DNA of 64,000 bases. Source: JAQVEM01 sp964610315 (lineage in GTDB: Bacteria > Actinomycetota > Humimicrobiia > Humimicrobiales > Humimicrobiaceae). The stretch lies in the NCBI GenBank assembly GCA_964610315.1, contig CAZSVM010000004.1, forward strand, positions 45,855 through 109,854. Reading direction: 5' to 3'. Under the pieces are notes generated by a model. That model was not told where the DNA came from and searched no databases. It saw only the letters and a list, made by a program, of their open reading frames with translations. Both the position numbers and the translations under genes were made by a program. This document shows, one piece after another, positions 27,193 to 35,734 of this stretch; position 1 is the first letter of the stretch; the number at the start of each line of letters is the position of its first letter.

Positions 27193-28280
27193 TGATAAAA
27201 GAAGGTACTGAAAGAAAAATTCTTCCGGATACAAGCTTTATAACTACTGTTTATAATGAAGAAGAAGCTGTTGTCGAATTTCTGGAAAGTTTAATGGAAC
27301 AAACTTATCTGCCCGGTGAGATAATTATAGTTGACGGTGGTTCGGGAGATCATACTTTTGAGAAGGTGTTGAGGTTTTTTAAAATAGAAACATTTCAGGG
27401 TGGAAGCGAGCCGGAAATATCATTGGAAAGCAGCTCTAAGGAATACCGGACAGAAACCAGGATTGAAAATAGTAGCGGGATAATCAATGTAAAAATAATT
27501 AAAAAGAGCAGGGCAAATATTTCCCAGGGAAGAAATGAAGCCATAAAGAATGCATCGGGCAGAATTATTTGCGTGAGTGATGCCGGCTGTATCCTTGATA
27601 AAAATTGGCTGGCCGAAATTACCCGGTTTTATGATGATAGTTCATGTGATGCAGTGGGGGGTTTAAATATGCCGTACTGCAGGAATTTTACACAGAAATG
27701 TCTTGCTGTCTGCATTATGCCTCTAAAAAATGAGATAAAAAGCGAAAAGTATATGCCTTCATCCAGAAATATAAGTTTTAAAAAGAATATATGGACTGAT
27801 ACCGGAGGCTATCCTGAAAATATGGATTATGGAGAGGATATGAAATTCAACTTTGTTTTAAAAGATAGAGGTTACAAGATAAAGTTCAATCCCGCTGCTG
27901 TTGTTTACTGGAAGATGAGAGAAAATCCGGTACGAATATCTAAACAATTTTTCAGATATGCCAAGGGTGATGCAGCAGGCAGAATGTATCCCCGACGCCA
28001 TATTATAAGATTTACCGCATTTTTGATATTTATAATAATTTTATTCAGTGCATTCTACATAAACAAATGGATTTTGTTGGCCTTGATTCCTCTTTTTATA
28101 ATCTATGTTTATAAACCATACCTCAGATTTATTAAAACATCCGTTGGAGGCGGCAGCTGTCGCTTTTACGGAAAGGAAAAATTTCTATCCATTCTCTTCA
28201 TACCCCTATTACTTCTGCAGATTGACTTTTCTAAAATGTGCGGCTATACTTATGGGCTATTTAAAAATATTATAAAATAA
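27192..28280 (+). CDS. GT2 glycosyltransferase with C-terminal membrane helices
   Basis: The 362-residue protein has FITTVYNEEEAVVEFL, IIVDGGSGDHTFEKV, ISQGRNEAIKNASG, VSDAGCILDKNWL and FKKNIWTDTGGYPE with YGEDMKFNFVLKDRG, the complete catalytic pattern of an inverting GT2. An insertion of about 30 residues rich in Glu and Ser separates the first two motifs. Two or three hydrophobic helices after residue 275 anchor it to the membrane. It ends the glycosyltransferase run, and a 200-bp very AT-rich gap follows. Confidence 0.82.
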   Translation: MIKEGTERKILPDTSFITTVYNEEEAVVEFLESLMEQTYLPGEIIIVDGGSGDHTFEKVLRFFKIETFQGGSEPEISLESSSKEYRTETRIENSSGIINVKIIKKSRANISQGRNEAIKNASGRIICVSDAGCILDKNWLAEITRFYDDSSCDAVGGLNMPYCRNFTQKCLAVCIMPLKNEIKSEKYMPSSRNISFKKNIWTDTGGYPENMDYGEDMKFNFVLKDRGYKIKFNPAAVVYWKMRENPVRISKQFFRYAKGDAAGRMYPRRHIIRFTAFLIFIIILFSAFYINKWILLALIPLFIIYVYKPYLRFIKTSVGGGSCRFYGKEKFLSILFIPLLLLQIDFSKMCGYTYGLFKNIIK

Positions 28281-28481
28281 AAATATAAATTTCAAAAAAG
28301 TATTTAATTATTTTTAAATTTGTTTTATAATATAATCTAAAATATAAAATTTAATTATTTTATTATAGAAATTTCTAATTAAATATGAGATAATAATAAA
28401 AATTAATTATAAAATGTATTATAAAGAATTAAAAAAAATTGATAATACAGGGATTAAGTAAGGATATTTAAGGAGTGAAAA

Positions 28482-28706
28482 ATGGCTTACGATGACGAAG
28501 TAAAAAGAATTGATACCAATGAATTAAGGGTTAATCTTACCAAGTATTTGACTGAGAATTTAGGAGATACCATATTTATTACCAGATATAATAGATTGGT
28601 AGCAGAACTCAGAGTTTATACCGAAGAGACCAGAAGAAAAACCGAACTTAGAATTGCCAAAAAAATGCTTGAAGCTGCTGAAAGGGAAAAAAATCAGAAG
28701 AAATAA
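28482..28706 (+). CDS. Phd/YefM-like antitoxin, apparently solitary
   Basis: The 74-residue protein has the Phd/YefM N-terminal fold signature: RIDTNELRVNLTKYLTEN followed by FITRYNRLVAEL. In that family this forms a DNA-binding dimer, and the C-terminus binds the toxin. The charged helical tail (TRRKTELRIAKKMLEAAERE) fits. ATG 28482 follows AAGGAGTG. No toxin gene lies on either side, since a terminator and then the trp promoter follow. It could be a leftover antitoxin or a free-standing regulator. Confidence 0.65.
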   Translation: MAYDDEVKRIDTNELRVNLTKYLTENLGDTIFITRYNRLVAELRVYTEETRRKTELRIAKKMLEAAEREKNQKK

Positions 28707-28746
28707 CCAAAAACTTAAATTATTGGTAAAATAAAATAGCATCTAA

Positions 28747-28785
28747 AAATAGCACGTATTCTAAAACAAAGTGTATGTGCTATTT
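28747..28785 (+). terminator. Intrinsic terminator after the Phd-like gene
   Basis: A perfect 9-bp stem, AAATAGCAC (28747-28755) with GTGCTATTT (28777-28785), is extended inward by weak pairs and followed by TGTATTTTA. It separates the antitoxin-like gene from the trp promoter 35 bp downstream. Confidence 0.6.
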
Positions 28786-28819
28786 GTATTTTACAGTTGG
28801 AAAACCAGCCTGTTTTAAG

Positions 28820-28847
28820 TTGACTTGATAAAAAATTATGCTATTAT
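28820..28847 (+). promoter_or_regulatory. Sigma-70 promoter of the trp operon
   Basis: TTGACT at 28820-28825 and TATTAT at 28842-28847 are 16 bp apart. The predicted start near 28854 lies about 34 bp before the leader-peptide ATG and about 380 bp before trpE, leaving room for an attenuation leader. Confidence 0.7.
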
Positions 28848-28887
28848 ATAGAAATCCTAAAATTGCAGTATATTATCGGGTTAAATT

Positions 28888-28980
28888 ATGAGAATTAATA
28901 AAGTAAAATGTAGTTATACCAAAAAACTCATCAGTATGTTCCTGTGGCTGAAAGATAATTCCTGCTGGCGAAGCTTCTAG
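28888..28980 (+). CDS. trpL: trp leader peptide, 30 residues, with two Trp codons
   Basis: The frame starts at ATG 28888 and ends at TAG 28978-28980. The product begins MRINKVKCSY and contains FLWLKDNSCWRSF, with Trp at positions 20 and 27. Two tryptophans within eight residues, just upstream of a terminator and in front of trpE, are the mark of ribosome-mediated attenuation. The ribosome binding site is weak (CGGG at 28877-28880). The second Trp codon and the stop lie in the first arm and loop of the terminator hairpin, so a ribosome stalled there would physically block it. Confidence 0.68.
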   Translation: MRINKVKCSYTKKLISMFLWLKDNSCWRSF

Positions 28981-29008
28981 AGCCTGGCCTGTAGGAATTT
29001 TTGTTTTT
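28958..29008 (+). terminator. trp attenuator: intrinsic terminator inside the leader
   Basis: The arm ATTCCTGCTGGC (28958-28969) pairs with GCCTGTAGGAAT (28987-28998) over 12 positions with one wobble and one mismatch, and TTTTTGTTTTT follows. An upstream near-copy, TTCCTGTGGCTG (28939-28950), overlaps the first Trp codon and could compete for the same 3' arm. This gives a simple switch between terminator and antiterminator. Confidence 0.65.
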
Positions 29009-29108
29009 ATTCAATATTTTTTTATTTCCAGTAATTCATTCATAAATCTACTTAATTTCAAAAGAATAAGATAAAAATTCTAAAAGTATTCCTATATGAG
29101 CCGGGCAG

Positions 29109-29138
29109 AAAGAGCGCCTGGTGGAAGTGCGCTTTTTT
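29109..29138 (+). terminator. Second hairpin with T-tract in the trp leader
   Basis: AAAGAGCGC (29109-29117) pairs with GCGC plus T residues (29129-29137), with one G-U pair and an 11-base loop, and a run of T ends at 29138. It lies 100 bp before trpE. It may be a second attenuation point or a processing structure. Confidence 0.5.
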
Positions 29139-29237
29139 CCTGTTTGATAGTGGACCGTAATTTTTGTGGTTATATGATTTTATAATATGAGAACTCAAAT
29201 TAAAATTTTAAATTGAAAATCCGGAAGGCGGAAGAAT

Positions 29238-30728
29238 ATGTTTTGCCCATCTAAAAGTGAATATATGGAAAAAGCTGAAAATTATAATTTAATACCGGTA
29301 TATAAGGAATATATTGTGGATACCGAAACTCCTGCCTCTTTATTTAAGAAAACTGTGGGTTTGGAGAATAAAGGATTTTTACTGGAAAGCATAGAAGGGA
29401 TAAAAAATTTGTCCAGATATTCTTTCATCGGGATCGGATGTAATAATTCAATAGAATTCAACAACGGAATTTTTTCTTTAAGTGAGGACAGCGAAAAAGT
29501 ATATGAGATAAAAACCGCCAGTCCTCTTCTGGAACTGGAGAAAATCCTGGGGAAATATCATCTTTATAAAAATCCAGAACTCAATCATTTTGTAGGCGGT
29601 GCGGTGGGTTATTTAGGTTACGATCTGGTAAAATACTTTGAAAAAATTTCTTTACCCCGGGAGAGCTTATCCATTCCTGAAATCATGCTTTATCTTACCG
29701 ATCTGGTAATTGTTTTTGATCATTTACTTAACCGTATAAAAATAATTTCCACGGTTAAGATTGAAGATAAAATTTCTGCCGGAGAAGCCTATGAGATTTC
29801 GGTTGAAAAAATTGAGAATATGGAAAGGAAAGTCAAACAGGATAGCAGAAATAATTTTAAAGGCAGCTTCGACTCTACCGAAATTGACAGCTCTGCCGTA
29901 GATCTGAAATTGGATTCCAATTTCAAGAAGGAAAAGTTTCTTGGGGCGGTAAGTAAAGTAAAAAAATATATTACCGAAGGAGATGCTTTTCAAATAGTTT
30001 TATCTCAGAGGTTTTATACCAGTAAATTTTCGGATTCTTTTAGTATTTACCGTGGACTTAGAACCATAAATCCTTCTCCCTATATGTATTACTTTAATTT
30101 TGGAGACTTTAAAATTACCGGTGCCTCTCCGGAACCTCTCATTAAAATTAACGGCAGGAAAATTTTAACCTGTCCTATAGCCGGTACCAGGAGAAGGGGC
30201 CGGAATGCCGGAGAGGACAAAGCTCTTATAAAAGATTTATTAAATGATGAGAAGGAAAGAGCGGAGCATAATATGCTGGTTGATCTTGCCAGAAATGATC
30301 TGGGCAGGGTTTGCAAATACAACAGTGTAAAAGTCAAGAAATATATGAATATAGAGAAATACTCCCACGTTATACACCTGGTATCCAGAGTTGAAGGAAC
30401 TCTGGATAAAAATAATTCCATATATGATGCATTAAAAAGCGTTTTTCCGGCAGGAACCTTATCGGGAGCCCCGAAAATAAGAGCAATGCAGATTATAAGT
30501 GAACTGGAACCTGATCGGCGGGGGCCCTACGGAGGAGCTGTAGGATATTTTGGGTATGATGGCAATCTTGACAGCTGTATCACCATTAGAACGGCGGTGG
30601 TAAAGAACGATACAGCTTATATCCAGGCAGGTGCGGGAATAGTGTATGATTCCAAACCGGAAAGTGAATACAATGAGACTCTAAATAAAGCCGCCGCTAT
30701 TTTTAAAGCTATCGGATTATTCAGATAA
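29238..30728 (+). CDS. trpE: Anthranilate synthase component I
   Basis: The 496-residue chain has the N-terminal feedback region (FLLESIEGIKNLSRYSFIG, whose LLES is the usual tryptophan-binding motif). The chorismate-binding domain follows: ITEGDAFQIVLSQRF, GASPEPLI, CPIAGTRRRG, DEKERAEHNMLVDLARND and the closing GGAVGYFGYDGNLDSCITIRT. It makes anthranilate from chorismate using ammonia from a TrpG-type glutaminase, which is not encoded beside it. ATG 29238 follows GGAAGGCGGA. It is the first gene after the attenuator leader. Confidence 0.95.
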   Translation: MFCPSKSEYMEKAENYNLIPVYKEYIVDTETPASLFKKTVGLENKGFLLESIEGIKNLSRYSFIGIGCNNSIEFNNGIFSLSEDSEKVYEIKTASPLLELEKILGKYHLYKNPELNHFVGGAVGYLGYDLVKYFEKISLPRESLSIPEIMLYLTDLVIVFDHLLNRIKIISTVKIEDKISAGEAYEISVEKIENMERKVKQDSRNNFKGSFDSTEIDSSAVDLKLDSNFKKEKFLGAVSKVKKYITEGDAFQIVLSQRFYTSKFSDSFSIYRGLRTINPSPYMYYFNFGDFKITGASPEPLIKINGRKILTCPIAGTRRRGRNAGEDKALIKDLLNDEKERAEHNMLVDLARNDLGRVCKYNSVKVKKYMNIEKYSHVIHLVSRVEGTLDKNNSIYDALKSVFPAGTLSGAPKIRAMQIISELEPDRRGPYGGAVGYFGYDGNLDSCITIRTAVVKNDTAYIQAGAGIVYDSKPESEYNETLNKAAAIFKAIGLFR

Positions 30729-30796
30729 GATAAAATAATAAGATTTTTATATAACAGTATCAGAAATACCAGGAATAAGATAAGGAGATTTATAAA

Positions 30797-31816
30797 ATGA
30801 AAGTTTTTTTGGAAACAATTTTAGAGGGAAAGGATCTCACCCAGGATGAAGCTTATAAAGCGATGGAATTTATAATGGAAGGAAATGCAAACGACTGTCA
30901 AATTGCCGCTTTTCTTACTGCACTAAAAATGAAAGGAGAGACAGCTGCCGAAATAAGCGGCTTCTCCAGGGCTATGCTGGACAAAGCAGTAAAAGTAAAA
31001 AGCAGGCATCCGAATTTGGTGGACACCTGCGGGACAGGCGGAGACGGACTATATACCTTTAATATTTCCACAACTGCTGCATTTATAGCTGCAGGCGCTG
31101 GAGTACCTATCGCAAAGCATGGCAACAGGAGCGTCTCCAGCAGGAGTGGTAGTGCCGATGTTCTGGAAGAATTGGGAGTGAATATAAATCTGGAATGCAG
31201 TGATGTCTCGGAGTGCCTGGACAGTATCGGTATAGGATTTATTTTTGCTCCTAAAGCACACCGGGCCATGAAATATGTGGCCAGAGCAAGGAAAGATATA
31301 GGTGTAAGAACCGTTTTTAATATCCTTGGTCCTATTACCAACCCGGCACAGGCAAAGGGCCGTGTTCTGGGTGTATTCGATAACAAATTAATTGACATTA
31401 TGATTGATGCATTAAAAAATTTAGGGGTGGAGAGAGCATTTATGGTCAGCAGCGAAGAGGGACTTGATGAGTTCTCCGTCTCCGGTAAAAGTACGGTGGC
31501 AGAATTAAGAGAAGGCAGGATTATAAAATATATTTTCGATCCCCGGGACCTTGGTTTTAGAAAATCTACTATTTCGGATCTGGCAGGAGGGGACACAAAA
31601 GAAAATGCAAGAATTTTAACTGATATTCTTACCGGTAAGGAAAAGGGTCCTAAAAGAGATTCTGCTCTCATTAATGCTGCAGCAGCAATAGTTTCCGGTA
31701 AGAAGGCCGATAACCTGAAAGAGGCTCTGGAACTGGCCAATCAATCCATTGAGAGCGGAAAAGCCTATGATAAACTAACCGGTTTAATTCGATTTACCAA
31801 TAAAAAGGCAGGTTAG
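30797..31816 (+). CDS. trpD: Anthranilate phosphoribosyltransferase
   Basis: The 339-residue protein shows the family motifs VDTCGTGGDGLYTFNIST, AKHGNRSVSSRSGSADVLEELG and VRTVFNILGPITNPA. It transfers the phosphoribosyl group from PRPP to anthranilate, the second step after trpE. The length is normal. It starts at ATG 30797 behind AAGGAG, 68 bp after trpE. No TrpG domain is fused to its N-terminus, unlike enterobacterial TrpGD. Confidence 0.96.
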   Translation: MKVFLETILEGKDLTQDEAYKAMEFIMEGNANDCQIAAFLTALKMKGETAAEISGFSRAMLDKAVKVKSRHPNLVDTCGTGGDGLYTFNISTTAAFIAAGAGVPIAKHGNRSVSSRSGSADVLEELGVNINLECSDVSECLDSIGIGFIFAPKAHRAMKYVARARKDIGVRTVFNILGPITNPAQAKGRVLGVFDNKLIDIMIDALKNLGVERAFMVSSEEGLDEFSVSGKSTVAELREGRIIKYIFDPRDLGFRKSTISDLAGGDTKENARILTDILTGKEKGPKRDSALINAAAAIVSGKKADNLKEALELANQSIESGKAYDKLTGLIRFTNKKAG

Positions 31817-31905
31817 GAATTTGATTGTTCGAAACTGTAAAATTAATGGAAGAGTAAAAAGGAAATAAGAGGAAAAATAAATAAATTCACTAAAAGAGGA
31901 TAAAC

Positions 31906-32718
31906 TTGAAATATTTAAAAGAAATTTTAGTCGAAAAAAAGAAGGAGATAGAAAAATTAAAAGAAAACCAGCGGCTGGTGGAGGCTGCTGCGGTAAACAC
32001 CGGAAGGAGAAAAGGACGCTTTGTGGAAAATATTAAAAAGGGAAAAGTAAATATTATTGCCGAGATTAAAAAAGCCTCTCCTTCCAGAGGAATTATTAAT
32101 GACGGGCTTGATATTGAAAAGACGGCTTTACTTTATGATCGGTTTAAAAGTTTTATATGTGGCATTTCCGTTCTTACCGAACCACTATATTTTAAGGGAA
32201 ATTACCGGGATATGACCGCGGTCAGGGGAAAAACAAGCCTACCGGTTCTAAGAAAGGATTTTATTTTTAATCGGGCTCAGATTTACCAGAGCGCTGCTCT
32301 GGGTGCGGATTGTGTACTGCTTATCAGTTCACTTCTGGGTTCAAAGAAGTTGAAAAAGCTTTATGATCTAGCCAGCGGCCTGGGGCTGGATGTACTGGTT
32401 GAGGTGCATACCACTAGAGAACTGGAAAAGGCACTGGATACGGGAGCTTCATTCATAGGTATAAATAACCGTAACCTGAAAAATATGAGCGTTAACCAGG
32501 AAGTAGCTTATGACTGTTTGAGTTACATTAAAAGTAGAAATATTTCCGATAAAATTTTGGTCTGTGAGAGTGGAATTAAAAATGTCGGCTATATCAGAGA
32601 TTTATTCTTCAAAGGAATAAGTACTTTTTTAATCGGAGAGTATTTTATGGCCAGCAGTCAGCTGGAAAGAACCTTAAATAATATGGAATGGGAATTAAAA
32701 AAAGAGAATTTACTGTAA
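31906..32718 (+). CDS. trpC: Indole-3-glycerol phosphate synthase
   Basis: The 270-residue TIM-barrel protein has IIAEIKKASPSRGII with the catalytic Lys, GISVLTEPLYFKG, LRKDFIFNRAQIYQSAALGAD, EVHTTRELEKAL, IGINNRNLKNM and CESGIKN. It closes the indole ring from the rearranged ribulose phosphate intermediate. TTG 31906 follows AAGAGGA with 5-bp spacing. It is a separate gene, not fused to trpF as in enterobacteria. Confidence 0.95.
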   Translation: MKYLKEILVEKKKEIEKLKENQRLVEAAAVNTGRRKGRFVENIKKGKVNIIAEIKKASPSRGIINDGLDIEKTALLYDRFKSFICGISVLTEPLYFKGNYRDMTAVRGKTSLPVLRKDFIFNRAQIYQSAALGADCVLLISSLLGSKKLKKLYDLASGLGLDVLVEVHTTRELEKALDTGASFIGINNRNLKNMSVNQEVAYDCLSYIKSRNISDKILVCESGIKNVGYIRDLFFKGISTFLIGEYFMASSQLERTLNNMEWELKKENLL

Positions 32719-32776
32719 ACAAGAGGAAGGGAATGGAACAGGTAAAAGATGGCTTTATTTACAGAGGGATTATAAT

Positions 32777-33448
32777 ATGGTCTGGATAAAAATATGCGGA
32801 ATTACCAATCTGGAAGACGCCAGAACGGTATCCAGGTTAAAAGTGGATGCCATGGGATTTATACTATCTACCGATAGTCCCAGAAGAGTGGAATTGGCTG
32901 TAGCAAAAAAGATAGTCAAGGAACTTTATAATGAAGAGGATAGAATTTCAACAGTGGGAGTATTTGTAAATGAGAAGATTGAAAATATCCTGGAAGGCTC
33001 GGAGAGTCTGGGGCTGGATTATGTGCAGCTTTCCGGGGATGAAGACAGGGATTTTATAAAAAATTTAAAGACAAGATGCGGAGAAGTTAAAATTATAAAG
33101 TCGATAAGAATCAAAAATAAAAATAAACATAACAGCGATTATAAGGCTGAAAAGGTTAAAATAGGTAAAATAATAGAAAATTTAAAAGGATATGCGGATT
33201 TTATTTTACTGGATAGTTACAGAAAAGATACTTACGGGGGAACCGGTGAAACTTTTAACTGGGAGATGATAAGAAATTATAATAGTAAGATTCCGGTTAT
33301 ACTGTCCGGGGGCCTTAATCCCGGAAATGTCAGGCTGGCTGTAAATATGGTAAAACCCTTCGGGGTAGATGCTTCATCCGGATTGGAAATCTATCCGGGG
33401 AAAAAAGATCCGGAGAAAGTCAAGCAGTTTATAAATAATATAAGATAA
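32777..33448 (+). CDS. trpF: Phosphoribosylanthranilate isomerase
   Basis: The 223-residue TIM-barrel enzyme starts WIKICGITNLEDA with the catalytic Cys. It continues with FILSTDSPRRV, VGVFVNEKIENI, YVQLSGDED, FILLDSYRKDTYGGTGETFNW with the catalytic Asp, LSGGLNPGNV and VDASSGLEIYPGKKDPEKV. An insertion of about 20 Lys-rich residues sits in the middle (around residues 110-140), slightly lengthening the chain. It converts phosphoribosylanthranilate to the CdRP intermediate used by TrpC. Confidence 0.94.
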   Translation: MVWIKICGITNLEDARTVSRLKVDAMGFILSTDSPRRVELAVAKKIVKELYNEEDRISTVGVFVNEKIENILEGSESLGLDYVQLSGDEDRDFIKNLKTRCGEVKIIKSIRIKNKNKHNSDYKAEKVKIGKIIENLKGYADFILLDSYRKDTYGGTGETFNWEMIRNYNSKIPVILSGGLNPGNVRLAVNMVKPFGVDASSGLEIYPGKKDPEKVKQFINNIR

Positions 33449-33532
33449 ACTATTTGTATGAGAAAAATTACTAGGCCGGTAAAATATAGGATAAAGTAAA
33501 ATGTGAAACAGGTTACCGGAGGATTTATTTAG

Positions 33533-34762
33533 ATGAAAGAGAATAAGAAAAATTTAAAAAAGTCGGCAGCAGCAAAGGATTGGCCAGGAAAAGGATACCG
33601 CAGTTACAAAAGCGGATACTTTGGAGCATTTGGTGGTATGTATGTACCGGAGATACTGATAACTGCTTTAAAGGAACTGGAAAAAAACTATTTCAAGTAT
33701 AAAAAAGATAAGGGGTTCCAGCAGGAGCTCAAGTATTATTTAAAAAATTATGCAGGAAGGCCCACACCTCTATATTATGCAGAAAGACTTTCCCAAAAAT
33801 TGGGCGGAGCCAGAATATATCTAAAAAGGGAAGACCTCTGTCATCTTGGAGCCCATAAGATTAATAACACCATAGGCCAGGTGCTTCTGGCCCGAAAAAT
33901 GGGAAAAAGATTTATAATTGCAGAAACCGGTGCCGGCCAGCACGGGGTTGCCACTGCCGCAGCAGCGGCATTATTCAATATGGGATGCAAGGTTTTTATG
34001 GGAAGCAAGGATATAAAGAGGCAGTCTTCCAATGTATATAGAATGAAACTTATGGGCGCGGAAGTGATAGAAGTTACTTCGGGAAGCCAAACCTTGAAAG
34101 ATGCGGTTAATGAAACTCTTCGCTACTGGGTATCCAGAGTGGATGATACCTTCTATGTTCTGGGTTCGGTGGTGGGCCCCCATCCTTACCCCACCATGGT
34201 CAGGGATTTTCAGGTAATTATAGGTAAAGAAACCAGAAAGCAGATACTAGATGCGGAGGGGAGATTTCCTGATTATATAGTAGCCTGTGTGGGCGGTGGC
34301 AGCAATTCCATAGGGATATTTTATCCGTTTCTAAAAAATTTTAGGACGGTCAAGTTAATAGGAGTAGAAGCCGGGGGGAAGGGTATCAAAAGCAAAAAAC
34401 ACGGGGCTACATTAAGTTATGGCCGTGAAGGTATATTCCATGGCGCTTTTAGTTATGTGCTGCAGGATAATTACGGACAGATAGAGGAAGCCTATTCGGT
34501 ATCGGCAGGTCTTGATTATCCTGGTGTGGGTCCCGAGCATGCTTATTTTAAAGAAAAAGGAATGGTTAAATATGAATATGTTGTAGACGCTGAAGCCCTG
34601 GAGGCATTTAGAACATTGTCATTATGCGAGGGGATAATTCCTGCTTATGAAAGTGCTCACGCCCTGGCTTATGTGGCCGAACTGGCTCCCACCCTAAGTA
34701 AAGATAAAATAATTGTAGTAAATTTGTCCGGCCGAGGAGATAAAGATATCGAAACCAAATGA
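33533..34762 (+). CDS. trpB: Tryptophan synthase beta chain
   Basis: The 409-residue PLP enzyme has GRPTPLYYAERLSQKLGG, then LKREDLCHLGAHKINNT with the PLP Lys, AETGAGQHGVATAAAAAL, GSVVGPHPYPTMVRDFQ and the phosphate loop VGGGSNSIGIF. It joins indole and serine to make tryptophan. The motif pattern is TrpB1 rather than TrpB2. The first 22 residues are Lys/Asn/Ala-rich and longer than usual. ATG 33533 follows GGAGGATT. It is followed at 67 bp by trpA, its partner subunit. Confidence 0.96.
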   Translation: MKENKKNLKKSAAAKDWPGKGYRSYKSGYFGAFGGMYVPEILITALKELEKNYFKYKKDKGFQQELKYYLKNYAGRPTPLYYAERLSQKLGGARIYLKREDLCHLGAHKINNTIGQVLLARKMGKRFIIAETGAGQHGVATAAAAALFNMGCKVFMGSKDIKRQSSNVYRMKLMGAEVIEVTSGSQTLKDAVNETLRYWVSRVDDTFYVLGSVVGPHPYPTMVRDFQVIIGKETRKQILDAEGRFPDYIVACVGGGSNSIGIFYPFLKNFRTVKLIGVEAGGKGIKSKKHGATLSYGREGIFHGAFSYVLQDNYGQIEEAYSVSAGLDYPGVGPEHAYFKEKGMVKYEYVVDAEALEAFRTLSLCEGIIPAYESAHALAYVAELAPTLSKDKIIVVNLSGRGDKDIETK

Positions 34763-34829
34763 ATATTTGAAAAAGAAGAAATAGTAACCGGGATATTTTT
34801 TGGATACCGGATTGTATTCGGAGTGTATT

Positions 34830-35639
34830 ATGAATAAAAATAAAAGCAGCGCCATAGAAAAAGTTTTTGAGGATTTAAGAAAAAGTAATCAAAAGGCCTT
34901 TATTCCCTATATAACCTGCGGCTTTCCCAGCCTGGAGGGTTTTTTTGAATTGTTTAAAACTCTGAATGAAAACGGAGCGGATATAATCGAGGTGGGTATT
35001 CCTTTTTCGGACCCCCTGGCCGATGGCCCGGTTATTCAGACTACATCAAAAATTGCTCTGGAGAATGGAATAAACACTGATATTGTCTTTAAATCTTTAA
35101 CTAAAATAAGAGAGAAAAGCAAAATCCCTATAGCCATTATGACCTATTTTAACATCATTTACCGTTACGGAATGGAAAAATTTTTAAAGAAAGCCAAAAA
35201 CTCGGGAGTAAATGGGCTTATAATTCCTGATTTGCCGCTGGAAGAATTTAATGCTTACAAAGGCTATTTTGAAAAGATAAATATTGATAATATTATGCTT
35301 GCTTCTTTAACTTCCGGCAGGGAAAGGCTGGCAGTTATTGCCGAAAAGAGCAGGGGATTTATATACTGCATTTCGGTAAAGGGAGTAACCGGCGTAAGAA
35401 ATAATATAGATCCTGAAGTTATAAAATTTTTAAAAGGTTTAAGAGCTATAACCACTCTGCCTCTGGGGCTGGGTTTTGGGCTATCGAACAGAGAACAGAT
35501 TAGCCAGGTCAAAGATTATTGTGACGGAATTATTATAGGCAGCAAGATTTTATCCCTTATCCTTGAAGCTGATAACTATGAACAGGGAATCAGGAAGGTA
35601 AAAAATTTTGCCTCCAATATAAGCAGCATATTAAAATAG
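34830..35639 (+). CDS. trpA: Tryptophan synthase alpha chain
   Basis: From ATG 34830 the protein has 269 residues, the usual length. CGGAG at 34819-34823 supports this start over an in-frame TTG 30 bp earlier. Visible motifs are FIPYITCGFPSL, IIEVGIPFSDPLADGPVIQ with the catalytic Glu and Asp residues, GVNGLIIPDLPLEE, FIYCISVKGVTG and LGFGLSNREQ. It splits indole-3-glycerol phosphate and passes indole to TrpB. It ends the trp operon, and no clear T-tract terminator follows within the next 90 bp. Confidence 0.95.
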   Translation: MNKNKSSAIEKVFEDLRKSNQKAFIPYITCGFPSLEGFFELFKTLNENGADIIEVGIPFSDPLADGPVIQTTSKIALENGINTDIVFKSLTKIREKSKIPIAIMTYFNIIYRYGMEKFLKKAKNSGVNGLIIPDLPLEEFNAYKGYFEKINIDNIMLASLTSGRERLAVIAEKSRGFIYCISVKGVTGVRNNIDPEVIKFLKGLRAITTLPLGLGFGLSNREQISQVKDYCDGIIIGSKILSLILEADNYEQGIRKVKNFASNISSILK

Positions 35640-35734
35640 CCATATTCACATAATACTTATCTGGCTTAATGCAGTAATCCTTGGGATTAAAAAACTAGTC
35701 TCTATCCGAACTTAATTACCTATCGCGGATGATG

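Noticed and set aside
29090..29140. T-box riboswitch before trpE (CTGGTGGAA near a terminator)
   Set aside because: The conserved T-box sequence and specifier-loop structure are not found, and a leader peptide with Trp codons explains the region better.
30898..31740. Long minus-strand frame of 280 codons opposite trpD
   Set aside because: It is antisense to the strongly conserved trpD, has no ribosome site and resembles no protein family.
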